A stretch of 64,000 nucleotides of DNA, taken from NCBI GenBank assembly GCA_020342235.1, contig CP073218.1, positions 1,476,685 through 1,540,684 of the forward strand. The letters run 5' to 3'. The translations under genes and the position numbers were made by a program. Source of the stretch: Saccharomycopsis phalli (taxonomy: Eukaryota > Ascomycota > Saccharomycetes > Ascoideales > Saccharomycopsidaceae). The notes below the pieces were generated by a model, which saw only the letters and a list, made by a program, of their open reading frames with translations, was not told the DNA's origin and did not search any database. This document shows, piece by piece, positions 42,277-53,370 of this stretch; the first letter of the stretch is position 1; every line of letters starts with the position of its first letter.

Positions 42277-42367
42277 CGACACAGACAGGATTCGAACCTG
42301 CGAGGCAAATGCCAGCGCCTAACAAATTTCTCTGTGGGCGGCGCCTTAACCACTCGGCCACTGTATC
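42277..42367 (-). tRNA. tRNA-Ser with anticodon CAG (reads CUG), 10-nt intron
   Basis: The minus strand begins GATACAGTGGCCGAGTGG. Its acceptor stem is perfect (GATACAG/CTGTGTC, discriminator G). It has a class II variable arm (GGC-ATTT-GCC) and T-arm GCAGGTTCGAATCCTGT. The anticodon region is CCGCC-CACAGA-[GAAATTTGTT]-A-GGCGC. By alignment with the tRNA-Ser(GCT) gene at 56509 (ATGCC-CTGCTA-[intron]-A-GGCAT) the anticodon positions read CAG. Position 33, normally U, is A, and pair 27-43 is C-C. The G73 discriminator and long variable arm are serine identity features. A TTTTT terminator follows (42267-42271). The gene would let the cell read CUG as Ser. Residual doubt: it could be a mutated, inactive Ser gene. 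Confidence 0.75.
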
Positions 42368-42372
42368 TATGG

Positions 42373-42456
42373 TGAAGGATACGAGGTTCGAACTCGCGCG
42401 GGAGTATTCCCAACAGATCTTAAGTCTGCCGCCTTAGACCACTCGGCCAACCCTCC
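42373..42456 (-). tRNA. tRNA-Leu (TAA)
   Basis: 84 nt, no intron. It starts GGAGGGTTGGCCGAGTGG. Anticodon loop CTTAAGA closed by GCAGA/TCTGT gives anticodon TAA. Variable arm present, discriminator A. It lies five bases upstream of the tRNA-Ser(CAG) gene on the same strand with no T-run between them, so the two are probably one transcript. Confidence 0.92.
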
Positions 42457-42510
42457 TTTTCATACATGTTTTTTTTTAAATTAGGTACTTCTCTACACTT
42501 CTCTCGACAT

Positions 42511-43122
42511 TTTTGTAACGAGAAAAGGTCAAGACTACTCTTCACGTGATTGTATCCTGTGATAATGACGTACATACTACGTATGTGACGAATAATCAAG
42601 GTCGTTTCAGAAAGGAATCATAATAAATATGCAGGATGAGGAGGAGAACAATAGGAACAATAAGCAATCACCAGTTAGTATTTAAAGGACAGGAGGTCCA
42701 CTAAATCGAGGAGCAAATTTTTATATATTATTATACATATATTACGGCTGTAATTCGTGCATTGTGACCGACGCAACACTGTTACCCACTGATACTTTTG
42801 CCAACAAACCACCAACAACCCACCAACAACCCACCAACAACCTAAAGTGGCCCCGTAAATTCGAGGTCCGTCAGATAATGTTGTGATTGTGTTCCTTAGT
42901 ACTATTGTGATTGTGTTCGGAGTGTCCCACATATTACACAAGTACAAATCCATTCTTAGGAAAAGTATAAATAGCTGTTTAAGTCGCTAGTAATGGGATA
43001 TCTTAAGTTCACTTTAGAACTATTTACAACTTATATTTGTAGTTACTCTTATTATCTTATTGATTAACTCGATATAAGTGTTATAGCAGAAGCGTTGAAT
43101 AAATTCTGTTATATTTGGTAGC
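42511..43122 (+). repeat. Old LTR-like repeat 'K' (copy 2), split by a solo LTR
   Basis: Same sequence as 27009-27963 in the opposite orientation, with a solo C LTR at 42566-42873. It contains AAAAGTATAAATAGC. It lies just upstream of the tRNA-Leu/Ser pair, as the other copy lies just upstream of tRNA-Ala. Confidence 0.6.
42566..42873 (+). mobile_element. Solo LTR, copia family 'C' (308 bp)
   Basis: TGACGTACATAC to GGTCCGTCA with the duplication GATAA on both sides (42561-42565, 42874-42878). It differs by several substitutions and small gaps from the copy at 27212. Confidence 0.92.
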
Positions 43123-43762
43123 TGACGGACCTCGAATTTACGGGGCCACTTTAGGTTGTTGGTGGGTTGTTGGTGGGTTGTTGGTGGTTTGTTGGCAAAA
43201 GTATCAGTGGGTAACAGTGTTGTGTCGGTCACAATGCACGAATTACAGCCGTAATATATGTGTAATGAAGAAGAAGGTTTACCCTTAATTTTTGGAACTC
43301 GGATCGTCCTTGTATTCCTTTTAGAGGATTAGGACTTTCCCTTTTTAATTGTTATTTCCTATCTGGCTCTTGCTCTTCCTTAAGTGATCTCCCTTTTGGA
43401 TTATTATTTCCTATCTGGCTCTTGCTCTTCCTTAAGTGAAGTTGCCCCAACCGGTTCAACTCCACTTGACTCCGATCATAAGCCCTTTATTATCAAGTAT
43501 AAATAGTCAGACTTTTCTTTGAATAGTCAAGCGAATATATTTTAGCTATTTTACCACTCGTATCCTAGTTGCTATATTACAATATGTATAATAATATATA
43601 AAAATTTGCTCCCTGATTTAGTGGACCTCCTGTCCCTTAAATACTAATTGTTGATTGCTTATTGTTCCTATTGTTCTTCCCCTCATCTTGCATCCTAGTT
43701 ATTTGTTATGGTTGCTCTCTGATCAATCAGGATTATTCGGCACATACGTAGTATGTACGTCA
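43123..43762 (-). repeat. 3' LTR of copia C, with nested LTR D
   Basis: Without the 321-bp insertion and its duplication it is 314 bp, the same length as the 5' copy. The first three bases of the LTR on the sense strand (TGA) form the stop codon of pol, and the preceding AAAAGAGGAGAAA is both coding sequence and purine tract. Confidence 0.9.
43261..43581 (+). mobile_element. Solo LTR 'D' (321 bp) nested in the copia C LTR
   Basis: TGTAATGAAG to TATATTACA with the perfect duplication ATATG (43256-43260, 43582-43586). It has a TATAAATAG box near the 3' end. A short related piece lies at about 53783-53813. Confidence 0.92.
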
Positions 43763-45923
43763 TTTCTCCTCTTTTGCTTTAATTATTGCCTCTATCTCTT
43801 CCACAATTTCTCCGTTTTCTTTTAAATTCTGGATGTGTTGTCTTATTGCATCCTCATTTGTTATTATCGGACCTATTGCCTTCCTAGATATCTGTGATGT
43901 CCATTTGGTTAAATGATCTGCAGGGTTCAGTGTTCCTTTTATCTGAAATATTTGTACTTGATATTGCTGTATGAACTCTTTTATGTATTGTAGCATCTGT
44001 TGGTTTATTCGATTTGACGATGTTAGCTGGTAATTTGTAATATTTTTAACTACTGCTAGATTGTCTTCATAGATATTGACAGATATCTTTCTCGCGCCAA
44101 TACCCTTAGTATTTTGTGGATGTTCACTATTTGAAATATTCCTTCTGTTAAAGCTATCATTTCTGATTCTCTAGTGCTTACTGATGCTCTCTTTTGGCTC
44201 AGACTCTTCCAGTCAATTAACTTGTTGTTTAGGAATATAAGAAAACCCGTGATACATTTGGGATTTGTTATATTTCCAGTTGCCGCGTCCACGAATAGAT
44301 CAATAACAAAATCAATCTTCTGCGGTTTGTTTTGTTTCTGATAAGTTATCTGAAGTTTTTCTTTGTTGTGCTTTAAGAAGTTTGTCAATTGTTTTCGGTC
44401 TTCGTCTGTAGCTCTGTGTGTGATGGAGCTGAAGTGAGCCGTTGGAAAAGCCAACATTGGTTCTGTAGTGATGGACTGCCAGATGAGATTGCCACATTGT
44501 GTCTGGAAATATTTCGTGTTGGAAAGGGATTTCAGTGTGTCTTCATTTAGATCCTTGTCGCAACTAATATTCATTTCATTCTCTTTGTTTTCAACATTTA
44601 TCCCTAAGAATTTTAAACGTTGATTGTCGTTTTGTATCGTGTTTAATATCTTTAATGGAAATTTTTCTTGAAGTCGTTCTATTAGTTCCTTGGTCGCATT
44701 CTCTTCGCCAATGCAAAGGAGGTCATCCACATATGCTATTAAAATGACACATTCTGGTTTACCCAATCGTCCTCGAATGAAAATAGTAGCGTTCCCGTCA
44801 ATTGAGCACATTCCTATTTTCGCTAACAGTCGGCGTAGCGTTTCGTTCCAGTAAAACCCTGCTTGTGGTAGGCCGTACATTGCCTTCTTTAATAACCAAC
44901 ATTTGTCTTTAGGTACCTTTGCGTGTTTTGGTGGTTTGATGTATACTTGCGCGTTATCCAAAGAAGCGTTGAGGTATGCTGACTTGATATCACAGTGTGT
45001 TAATGTTAAACCGTTGTTACTGGCAATGGCAAGCATTGTTCTTAATATCATTGGATTGATGACTTCAACTGCTCTCTCGTTGGGGTCATAATCAATGAGT
45101 GGAAGTGCTTTGTCACCCCGAGCCACTAGTCGTGCTTTGTATTGTTCGCCTTTTATCTTGGTTGGATCTTGGGAAAATACAAACATCGAATTAATCAAAG
45201 GTTGCAATGGTCTGTCAACTAAGGTAAAAACGTTAAGGTCTTTGAATTTTTGAAGTTCTCTGTCCATTGCTTCCTGCCAATCGTGGTAGTTTGTCTTCGG
45301 GTCTTTAACAATGATGTTATTTAATTTAACTATTGCATTTTGGAAGTGTGCCAGATTGTATCTTTTGAGAGGATGATGTTTGTACTTTTGTTTTAACCAT
45401 GCTATCTTTTCAATTCGATTGCGCATCTCAAGTGACTTGTCTTTGTGTTCCTCTGTTGGCGGCACATTTTCTTGATTTTCTGATTCTGTTGGCTCCACCC
45501 GTACAAATTTTCTGGGATTTCCTATGGATGAGTCTTCTGATGAATATGATTGTCGTTTTCTTTTTGTATTGATCGTAGGTAATATTACTTTGGTTGGTGT
45601 AATCGCTGGTGTGTCCTTTGCTTTGTGTTGTTGTTTATTCGCTAAAGGTTCGTCAGGGGATTTCCTACTTTCCACAGATTTTATGATTGCCTTTTGGTTC
45701 TCTTGACGCTGTGTAATTTGACCTGTTTCTTGGGGGTTTTCTAATTCTTGTTCCTGATGAGTTTCCGATTCTGGTTTCTGGTGAGTTTCCAAATCTGATG
45801 CCTGGTGGATGTCCAATTCTGTTCCCTGTGTGATTTCCTTGTTGGTGTTTTGTGTTGAATCGTCTGGTGGAATAGGCTTGTCCGCGTTTTCAGATAAAAC
45901 CGCAGCATCCGCTTGTTGGTTTT
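43760..45923 (-). pseudogene. Copia C pol, RT-RNase H part (frameshifted)
   Basis: Contains reverse transcriptase motifs YKARLVARGD, THCDIKSAYLNA and LIAYVDDLLCIG. The RNase H motif FVDAATGNITN is followed by RASVSTRESEMIALTEG. Near 44090 the frame shifts by one base and continues as the last RNase H part (DNLAVVKN, then TLNPADHLTKW), ending at the LTR. It was once continuous with the gag-IN frame to its right; removing the solo LTR and one copy of GTTTT makes the frames contiguous. Confidence 0.9.
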
Positions 45924-46338
45924 TGACGTAATCTAGCAGATCCTTATGGCATCCATATCTTCTATTATAGATAATTCATCTTCTTGTTACTATACTAGCT
46001 ATTTCCTGTCCTATTTATATTCTTTCTGAGATGCCTTCAGTTATCTTTATCTCATGACATCATTATTAGTATGACCTCATATTATTATCAGTTCACTATT
46101 AGTATGACCTGATAACTTTATTAGATTGCTAATACTATGACCTCATACTCTTAATATACCATAAACAGTATGATATCATGGTACTGAAGGATTGCTATTT
46201 CTCAATACCAGCTTATTTATCATGCATGATGTATATCACCATGCATTAACTCCTTCAACACTTTCAGCACTTTCAGCAATCTCTAGGATTTTCGACATCT
46301 TCAACATTTAATCTCTCAGATCTTCGACATCTTCAACA
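45924..46338 (-). mobile_element. Solo LTR, A family (415 bp), inside copia C pol
   Basis: TGACGTAATC to CTTCAACA with the perfect duplication GTTTT (45919-45923, 46339-46343). It splits the polyprotein gene between integrase and RT. Confidence 0.95.
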
Positions 46339-49197
46339 GTTTTCACCTTTGTCTTTGTCACGTTGTAAATCCTGCAACTCGTTGTCTGATATTTGATCAT
46401 TTTCTTGCATTGTTTCGTCTCCGGAGTCAATTTCTGCGTCTAGTAATGGGTCAAAACTTGGGTCCGATTCGCTATCAGATGACATGGTTTGATCGGTGAT
46501 TGTCCTGTTTGTGGATGACTCCGCATAGTTTATTGGTGATCCTCGGTCCGTTTTTGGGATTACGTTGTCCAGTGCGCTACAGTATCCTTCTGCGTCGATT
46601 TTCAAGCTTTTAAGTATATTGCTCTTTTCTTCTTCGTCCGTTAGAGTAGCATTCATCGTTTGAGTCTGGTCTTCGGAATCACCTTCGTAGCTTTTTTCAG
46701 AGATATCCAGACTGGGGTAGTATGCCCGGTCAAGTTCCTGCCGTAAGGTATGTAGATTCGAATTGTTGAAGAGTTCTTTGTGATCATTGTAGTATCTGCG
46801 AATCATGCCATATGACGATAGCGGCTTTACATTTGGTGTAATGATTTCCTTGCCATGTCTTGTGATGACTCTGAAGCAATTTCCCCCAATATCCATTCCT
46901 ATGATGAATCCTTCAATGTTGTCTGGTAGTATCTTTGATTGTGTCAAACCAACTGATTCTTTTTGTTGTTGGTTGTGAATAGTAACGATCACGTCGATTC
47001 CAAATGGTAAGAGGTTATGTGTCGGATCGTATGGATACAACATCTGTGTTGGTGATTTCCACTTGTTTCGTTTTGATGGTGTTTGATTAACGATGTCGAT
47101 GGCATATTGAAAAATTTCTCTGAAGAAGATAGATATTTTTTCAGGGTTAAAATTGGATATAATCTTGTAGACTTGCTTTAAAATTTTCTTGTTATAATTT
47201 TCGGCAAGACCATTCTTGTAGGGTAGGTAGGCGGGTGTAGCATGTTTTGTTATCCCGATTTGACGTAATTCATGATGGGTAGGAAATTCCGGTGCATTAT
47301 CACATCTCAAACTTCTGATATGACTATTTCGAAATTCCTCTCGAACCCCAGTAATGGTGTCCATGAATGGTTCTGTTAAATCCTTGCCAACGGTGATCGT
47401 TGGCCAACAGTAGCCCGAGTATTCGTCGATAAGAGTAGTAATGTATAGCTTCTGGTTCTCACGATCGCTGAAAGGTCCTAGTGTGTCGCTGTGTAATCTG
47501 TATAGTGGTAACGGTGCTGGGATTCTTGTACCTCTGTGTGATACTTCTGTAGCATTACACATTACGCAAATTTGACATTCTTGGATTTGTTTCTTGTCTT
47601 CTTCGTCGTGTTGTAACTTGATGTTCATGTGCTCCAATCTTTTGATTAAGCTGTCATAACTCATGTGATTGGAGATTAAGTGAAAATCGAAAAGTGTACG
47701 TCCAACAAAATGTGGAATAGTTTTGTGGTTCTTGAGTAGTGTGAATAGATTCATTTTGAGGATTTTTTGTTGTGACAGTTGAAGTATTTTCTCAATATAC
47801 GGTTTGTCCTTGCTGTGCATAATTGACGGTTTGGAAGTAAATGCGGATTTGATGAGGTATCTAAGTCCATCGGTTCGTTTCATACCGATCTTGATAATTT
47901 CTTGAGTCTTTTTGTGGTAGAGGAACGTATCATTGTCATCAAAAATAACAAAATTGCCGTCTTGAGTTAAGTCGTTTAGAGCAAGTAGATTATGATGGAT
48001 GTTGTTGAAGATTAATGTGTTAATTGGTATCAGATACTTTGATTTAGGAAATAGTTGTAGAGTCCCGGTTTGAGCTCGTTGGTGAATTTTCTTTGCCCCG
48101 AAAGGTAAGTGGATTTCTACCTGAGTTGATTCGCTACTGTTGCAAAAATCTTGTGTATTGAGTACAGCTTTATCTACCAGGGTTCCGTTTGCACCTGAAT
48201 CAATAACAATATCCTTTGACAGTTTGGTCTTGTTGGTTCCTTTTTTGAAGGTAGCACGATTGGCTTGAAGCTCTTGATTTTTTGCCTTTCGTTCCATTCT
48301 GATTTTGTTTGTCATATAAGGATCGGTTGTATTTATGCCAGGTCTCTGTTTCGCTTGATTAATGATTTTGGTTAAATCCAACTGTTCCCCATTTGCAATT
48401 GTTTCCAGAATAATCGCCCCATAGATTTGACGGTTAGTTTTGCATCGACTTACCTTCAAGAAAATTGTATTATAGTCCGTGGGTTCCAATGTATTCAAAG
48501 CGCGTGTGATTGTTGGACATTCTGCTGTTAGACTAGACTTTAACAGTGTGGCGGTGCAATCACCCCCTTTGATGGCCAAATCTCTTGTTATAGTCTCATA
48601 TATCTCGATGTGTCTGCAAAACTCCTCTGTCATATCGCCTTGATTGTTGTGGTCAAGTTCGGCCCATATTTCCATTAGTGTCATTTTTTGTCCAAGAGTT
48701 ACCTCGTTATTATCGATAATTTCATAATTGATAATATCCCACCAAGCATCTCTTGCTTCACCTTCGAATTGCTGTTTGCCCACTGTTTCGGGAATTTGAC
48801 CTCCTAAATAACACTTGATCGCGTTACCGATAAGTCGATCTGGTGTAATGTTTTCAATTTCCCATCTCCATTTATTTCTGTTTTGGAACGTTGACAATCC
48901 TGGTAAGTCTTTCCACTTTTCTCGTTTTTCTTTGACAATCTCACGGGCATTGTTGATTGCTTCCTCGTTTTGATCTTTTTTCTTGTCTTTTTCCTTGGAT
49001 TCAATATTTGGATCACGTGCGGCAATTGCTTGTGTCAACTTGACTAATTGTGCAACTAACGCGCTTTGTTGTTCTGATTGCTTGATGAATTGTTCAAAAC
49101 GTTCGTCGTTTTCATCTTTATTTTTTGCTTTGATTTTTAATTCGCTGATTTGTTTGGTTAAGTCTTCAATAGTTGATTTGTCGTAGCTTGGAGTCAT
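46339..49197 (-). pseudogene. Copia C Gag-protease-integrase part
   Basis: About 950 codons from ATG 49197, single frame with no gag/pol shift. A coiled-coil-like N-terminus is followed by capsid motif GEARDAWWDIINYEI, protease DIVIDSGANGTLVDK, the integrase zinc region (H..H...CQICVMC) and the DDE core (LHSDTLGPFSD, SLRCDNAPEFPT, NGLAENYNKKI). No zinc knuckle is visible in Gag. The frame is open up to the inserted LTR, which supplies an early stop, so a truncated Gag-PR-IN protein could still be made but no RT. Confidence 0.9.
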
Positions 49198-49233
49198 TTT
49201 TTTTTTTTTTTTAAAAAATTTCTTTAAATATAA

Positions 49234-49247
49234 TCTGACTTCTAATC
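49234..49247 (-). promoter_or_regulatory. Primer-binding site for a tRNA-Arg(UCU) half molecule
   Basis: Plus strand TCTGACTTCTAATC, adjacent to the 5' LTR, identical to the anticodon arm of yeast tRNA-Arg(UCU). The same site is used by element J at 28388. Confidence 0.82.
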
Positions 49248-49561
49248 TGACGGACCTCGAATTTACGGGGCCACTTTAGGTTGTTGGTGGTTTGTTGGCG
49301 GATTGTTGGTGGTTTGTTGGCAAAAGTATCAGTGGGTAACAGTGTTGTGTCGGTCACAATGCACGAATTACAGCCGTAATATATGTATAATAATATATAA
49401 AAATTTGCTCCCTGATTTAGTGGACCTCCTGTCCCTTAAATACTAATTGTTGATTGCTTATTGTTCCTATTGTTCTTCCCCTCATCTTGCATCCTAGTTA
49501 TTTGTTATGGTTGCTCTCTGATCAATCATGATTATTCGGCACATACGTAGTATGTACGTCA
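49248..49561 (-). repeat. 5' LTR of copia C
   Basis: 314 bp, TGACGGACC to GTACGTCA on the plus strand. It ends 96 bp before the tRNA-Thr gene. Confidence 0.93.
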
Positions 49562-49657
49562 GTAAGTTCCTCTATCCCCTCGGAATAGTTATTTTATAGA
49601 GGTAATATTGAATATCCTGGCGATTTAGGATATTGAATGTTACAAACTTTTAAATAG

Positions 49658-49729
49658 GCCCGTTTAGCTTAGTGGTAGAGCGTTGCACTTGTAATGCAAA
49701 GGTCACTAGTTCAATTCTGGTAACGGGCA
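49658..49729 (+). tRNA. tRNA-Thr (TGT)
   Basis: 72 nt, perfect acceptor GCCCGTT/AACGGGC, anticodon loop CTTGTAA (anticodon TGT) closed by TTGCA/TGCAA, discriminator A, followed by a T-run at about 49731-49740. No intron. Confidence 0.94.
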
Positions 49730-49839
49730 TTTGTTTTTTTGCTTCCTTTGGAAAGGCCACATTTTGGTATACAACGAGCATTTAATAACTAACAAAAACA
49801 AATGCTATGAAACACTCATTGGAAAATTGAACTGGTATA

Positions 49840-50160
49840 GCCTACGTTAGTGGAATGTACTTATCCTATCAGTGTTTTTGGCCTCGTAAAGGTGAATGAT
49901 TTTGTGGGTCGCACCTAGTTGATATTACCCGGCCTGATATATCATGCTAAACGGATTTATCACCCCAAACTGGTCTAATCATGTTTCCATACACATAATG
50001 TATATATTATGATAACAATCAGAACCTTGCATAATAACCACATTGGCTGCTGAAATCTTTGTACTCCGAGCCAATGATATGGATTGATATTCTTGGCCGT
50101 GTTTGAGTATTCTGTTTTTTCCCCGTGATCTGTCAGCCTTTTTGTTAGTATACTTACAAC
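49840..50160 (+). repeat. Decayed LTR of family F
   Basis: CGTTAGTGGAATGTACTTAT and later ACACATAATGTATATATTAT align in order with the F LTR at 27569-27901, but with many substitutions. Confidence 0.55.
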
Positions 50161-50189
50161 TGAGCCGTCATACAATAACTATTGAATAT

Positions 50190-50425
50190 CTCCGACTAAG
50201 GAGATTGAATATTTCATAATGTTGAATATGTGAGAGATTAATGAGATTGGTAGTGATGATATACATTAAGGAGATCACCGGTACAGACATCTGAAGATAA
50301 GTATAACTGAATGTATCTCAGAGAAGAATATAAATAGGGCAGAAAATGGCTATAATAACAACAAGGAGATGAATTATCTATAGCCGTGGATATGGAAGCC
50401 ACAAGGAAAAGTGCCAGGCTAGGGC
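50190..50425 (+). repeat. Decayed A/H-type LTR
   Basis: Contains the sense-strand landmarks AGAATATAAATAGGGCAG and GATATGGAAGCC in the right order. The left end is unclear. It is followed by a LINE remnant. Confidence 0.55.
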
Positions 50426-50860
50426 AAAACCATCAACTGGATAAGCAGCTTTTTAGCTTACAGGAAAACTCACCTAAAAATGGGTGACAGGTTGTGTGAT
50501 TAGACATTCTCAGTTACCTTGGGTGTTCCGCAAGGCTTGTCGTTATCCCTATCATATTCATGATTCACACGTATGACCTTTACAGCTGCATTAGGCGGAA
50601 TGGTGCAGAGGCAGTAGAAATTAGTTCACCACATAACCATTAATTAGATGGGAACCTGGAGCGGAATTGAGCGCACGTTTCAACGCTGCCTAAAGGAATA
50701 CCATCAATGTGTATTCAACAACTTTATAAGCCTCGATTACGGACTAGAACTTCAATATATTTGGTTCTTTAAAAATCTAAGATGTCGGCCCAAATTTTCC
50801 TCTGGTCTCAAAGCGTTGTCCAAGATGCACCAGAATGGCTTAACAGATAAAATACTCCGG
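50426..50860 (+). pseudogene. LINE RT remnant
   Basis: Broken plus-strand peptide TLGVPQGLSLSL, then ERTFQRCLKEYHQC and SLDYGLELQYIWFF, matching GVPQGSPISP, EHTLQRCLQECHQW and SFDYGPKLQYIRFF in the RT of the long LINE copy at 56994-60341. The YVDD-equivalent region is lost. Confidence 0.7.
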
Positions 50861-51693
50861 TAGAACTACTAGGAGCACAACGGACCGCAAAATAATAATA
50901 TTGCTTCTATAATATAGTAACTGGGATATGAGTTAGTAAAATAGCTAAAATATATTCAGATGAAGGCCGTACCAAGAAGAAAGAACAGAAAACTCTGCCC
51001 TTTGCACTTCAGCAACAATCTCGGAAGGTCACTGCTTACTGCCATAGCCTTTGCCTTCGTTCCAGCTGTTACCAATCTCACGAAGTACATTATGGAACCA
51101 CTATTCCATATTGTTCCACCAGCTGCTGACGTCACAACTGACGCCATCTGTCATGCTATCACCTCTCCGGCTCCAGTCAGCATCCAGTCCTCACTGAATG
51201 TTGTTTCAATCACGGTCACCCTGAGTATCGTCACCGCAATGGTGTCTGAGACGATCACTGCAACATAAGATATCCTAACTTTGATCCTGCATTCGAAGAA
51301 GCTGTGCACAGGTTTGTCATGATCGCTTCCAAATCTGGTGAAGCCTTGCGCCGTGGAGTTAATCACTGGATAACAGAAGCTTACCTCCCAACGCTCCAAT
51401 TGCTGTCGACCTGGCTTCTGGTCTATCGTTCTTACGTTACTATCCAGCGTCTCACCTTTATCCCATAAAACATCATTGGAGCATGACACCTTTCATGGTA
51501 TCAATTGTGGTACAAATGATTGATGTTCGTCGTCACTACATTTTACTACCACCCCAACGCGATTACAACTATTTTCTACTTCCTTTGGTTATACATCTTG
51601 TACTCTTGGACTCTGACTCCCACTCCCCCACGCCAAAAACTTACCAAAGTTGAACACCCAGTAATCCACTATGTTCATGACGCCTCAGGTAAC

Positions 51694-51920
51694 TGTTGAT
51701 GAATACCATTTGAGGATAAGGTTTAACCAAACACTATTAGAGTTACCATTTCATAATAAGGTTCAACTGACAGTGAAGACAAGTATCCGGAATAGGAACA
51801 AACTGGTAAACAGAATGTGAGTATAAATAGTATAGGATACGTATAGTTAGAATAACAAGAATTGACTTATTTACATCAAGTAAATATGGAAGCCGTACAA
51901 AGAGAAGCTAGATTACAACA
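51694..51920 (+). mobile_element. Solo LTR 'H' copy 2 (227 bp)
   Basis: TGTTGATGAATACC to GATTACAACA with the perfect duplication GTAAC (51689-51693, 51921-51925). Confidence 0.93.
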
Positions 51921-52261
51921 GTAACTACTTCCGACGCCCTGATGCTCACCAATTTTGGCCCCCACCGAAACAACCGCTTCCTGTGAACGAAGCACCACCA
52001 TCGTTTTTCCGATGCTTGTTTGCGTGGCCTTGTTTCTCTCGTGCCACACCTGCTCCTCGGCCAGAACGCTATCGTTTACACCGCTATACGTTTCCCACTA
52101 ACGGCTCGTTGCTTGACATCATCAAAGACATTCTCCCAACGCTCCGCAAGAAACCGTTCCAAATCAAGCTGCTTCTCAGTGAGCTCCGTGGCCATAAAAA
52201 AAGAATCCTGTTTTTCTTCACCTTGAACGTAACCTGGACCTGATCGAAACTCCTTCCGATT

Positions 52262-52487
52262 GTTGTAATCTAGCTTCTCTTTGTACGGCTTCCATATTTA
52301 CTTGGTGTAAATAAGTCAATTCTTGTTATTCTAACTATACGTATCCTATACTATTTATACTCACATTCTGTTTACCAGTTTGTTCCTATTCCGGATACTT
52401 GTCTTCACTGTCAGTTGAACCTTATTATGGAATGTTAACTCTAATAGTGTTTGGTTAAACCTTATCCTCAAATGGTATTCATCAACA
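52262..52487 (-). mobile_element. Solo LTR 'H' copy 3 (226 bp), inverted
   Basis: Reverse complement of copy 2 with few changes. CCGAT occurs at 52256-52260 and 52488-52492, with one extra T on the left side, so the duplication is nearly intact. Confidence 0.88.
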
Positions 52488-53013
52488 CCGATCTTAAGGC
52501 ATTCGTTCTTGGGTTTAACACTAAGACCATTGACTTGACTCACTATCTTAACGACGCTGTTCTGCCTTTATAAAAACTTTCTATCGACCTTCCCTCGCAC
52601 GCCACATATAAATATTGGCGGACTTACTCCAAACCGCCGCCCAGTCTCATTATTTAGCGTTTCTCTCGATGCAAGAAGCTCTCACTTTGCTTTCTCGCTG
52701 ATTCGTGGTCGTGCTGCCAGTCGCACTACCTCACTTCACTCATTGCCAACGCTCCATTGTTTACAGATTTCCGGGAATATTGTGCCATGTTGTTCATGGA
52801 GGAAGGTGACGCTATTCCCACGTTTTCGCCTTAACTTCAGCGATTGAAAGCAGATGCTCCTAACCGCAACTCTAACCAGCTCTCCAAATCCCTAAACATT
52901 CTCCTAACGATGTTTTTCTCACTCGCCAGTCCCATCATCCTGCATTAAGACGCACGTGCATCTTACTTCCCGACGGAGAACGACTCTCCACGGTCCTAGA
53001 CTCAGGCAGTCAA

Positions 53014-53370
53014 TGTCGTAAGCTAGCGTTTCTTTCAATGGCTTCCATATCTTACTATTGTAGATATTCTTATTCTTGTTACTATACTAGCTATTTCCTG
53101 TCCTATTTATATTCTTTCTGAGATGCCTTCAGTTATCTTTATCTCATGACATCATTATTAGTATGACCTCATATTATTATCAGTTCACTATTAGTATGAC
53201 CTGATAACTTTATTAGATTGCTAATACTATGACCTCATACTCTTAATATACCATAAACAGTATGATATCATGGTACTGAAGGATTGCTATTTCTCAATAC
53301 CAGCTTATTTATCATGCATGATGTATTTCACCATGCATTAACTCCTTCAACACTTTCAGCACTTTCAACA
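53014..53370 (-). mobile_element. Solo LTR, B family (357 bp), in the gypsy-like protease
   Basis: TGTCGTAAGCTAGC to ACTTTCAACA with the perfect duplication GTCAA (53009-53013, 53371-53375). Near-identical to the 5' LTR at 63084-63440. Confidence 0.93.

Larger units (their letters stand above)
43123..49561 (-). mobile_element. Copia element 'C', near full length but interrupted
   Basis: LTRs at 43123-43762 (314 bp plus a nested LTR) and 49248-49561. A single long gag-pol frame runs leftwards. It is broken by a solo A-family LTR at 45924-46338 and by a one-base frameshift near 44090. The primer-binding site (49234-49247) matches tRNA-Arg(UCU). The outer flanks GTAGC and GTAAG are not identical, so the target duplication has decayed or the two LTRs come from different insertions. 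Confidence 0.9.

Noticed and set aside
42277-42367. Reading the CAG tRNA as tRNA-Leu(CAG) or as Ser(AGA)
   Set aside because: Acceptor, G discriminator and T-arm match the serine gene at 56509, not tRNA-Leu. An AGA reading needs the anticodon stem shifted by one base, which breaks pairing with GGCGC.
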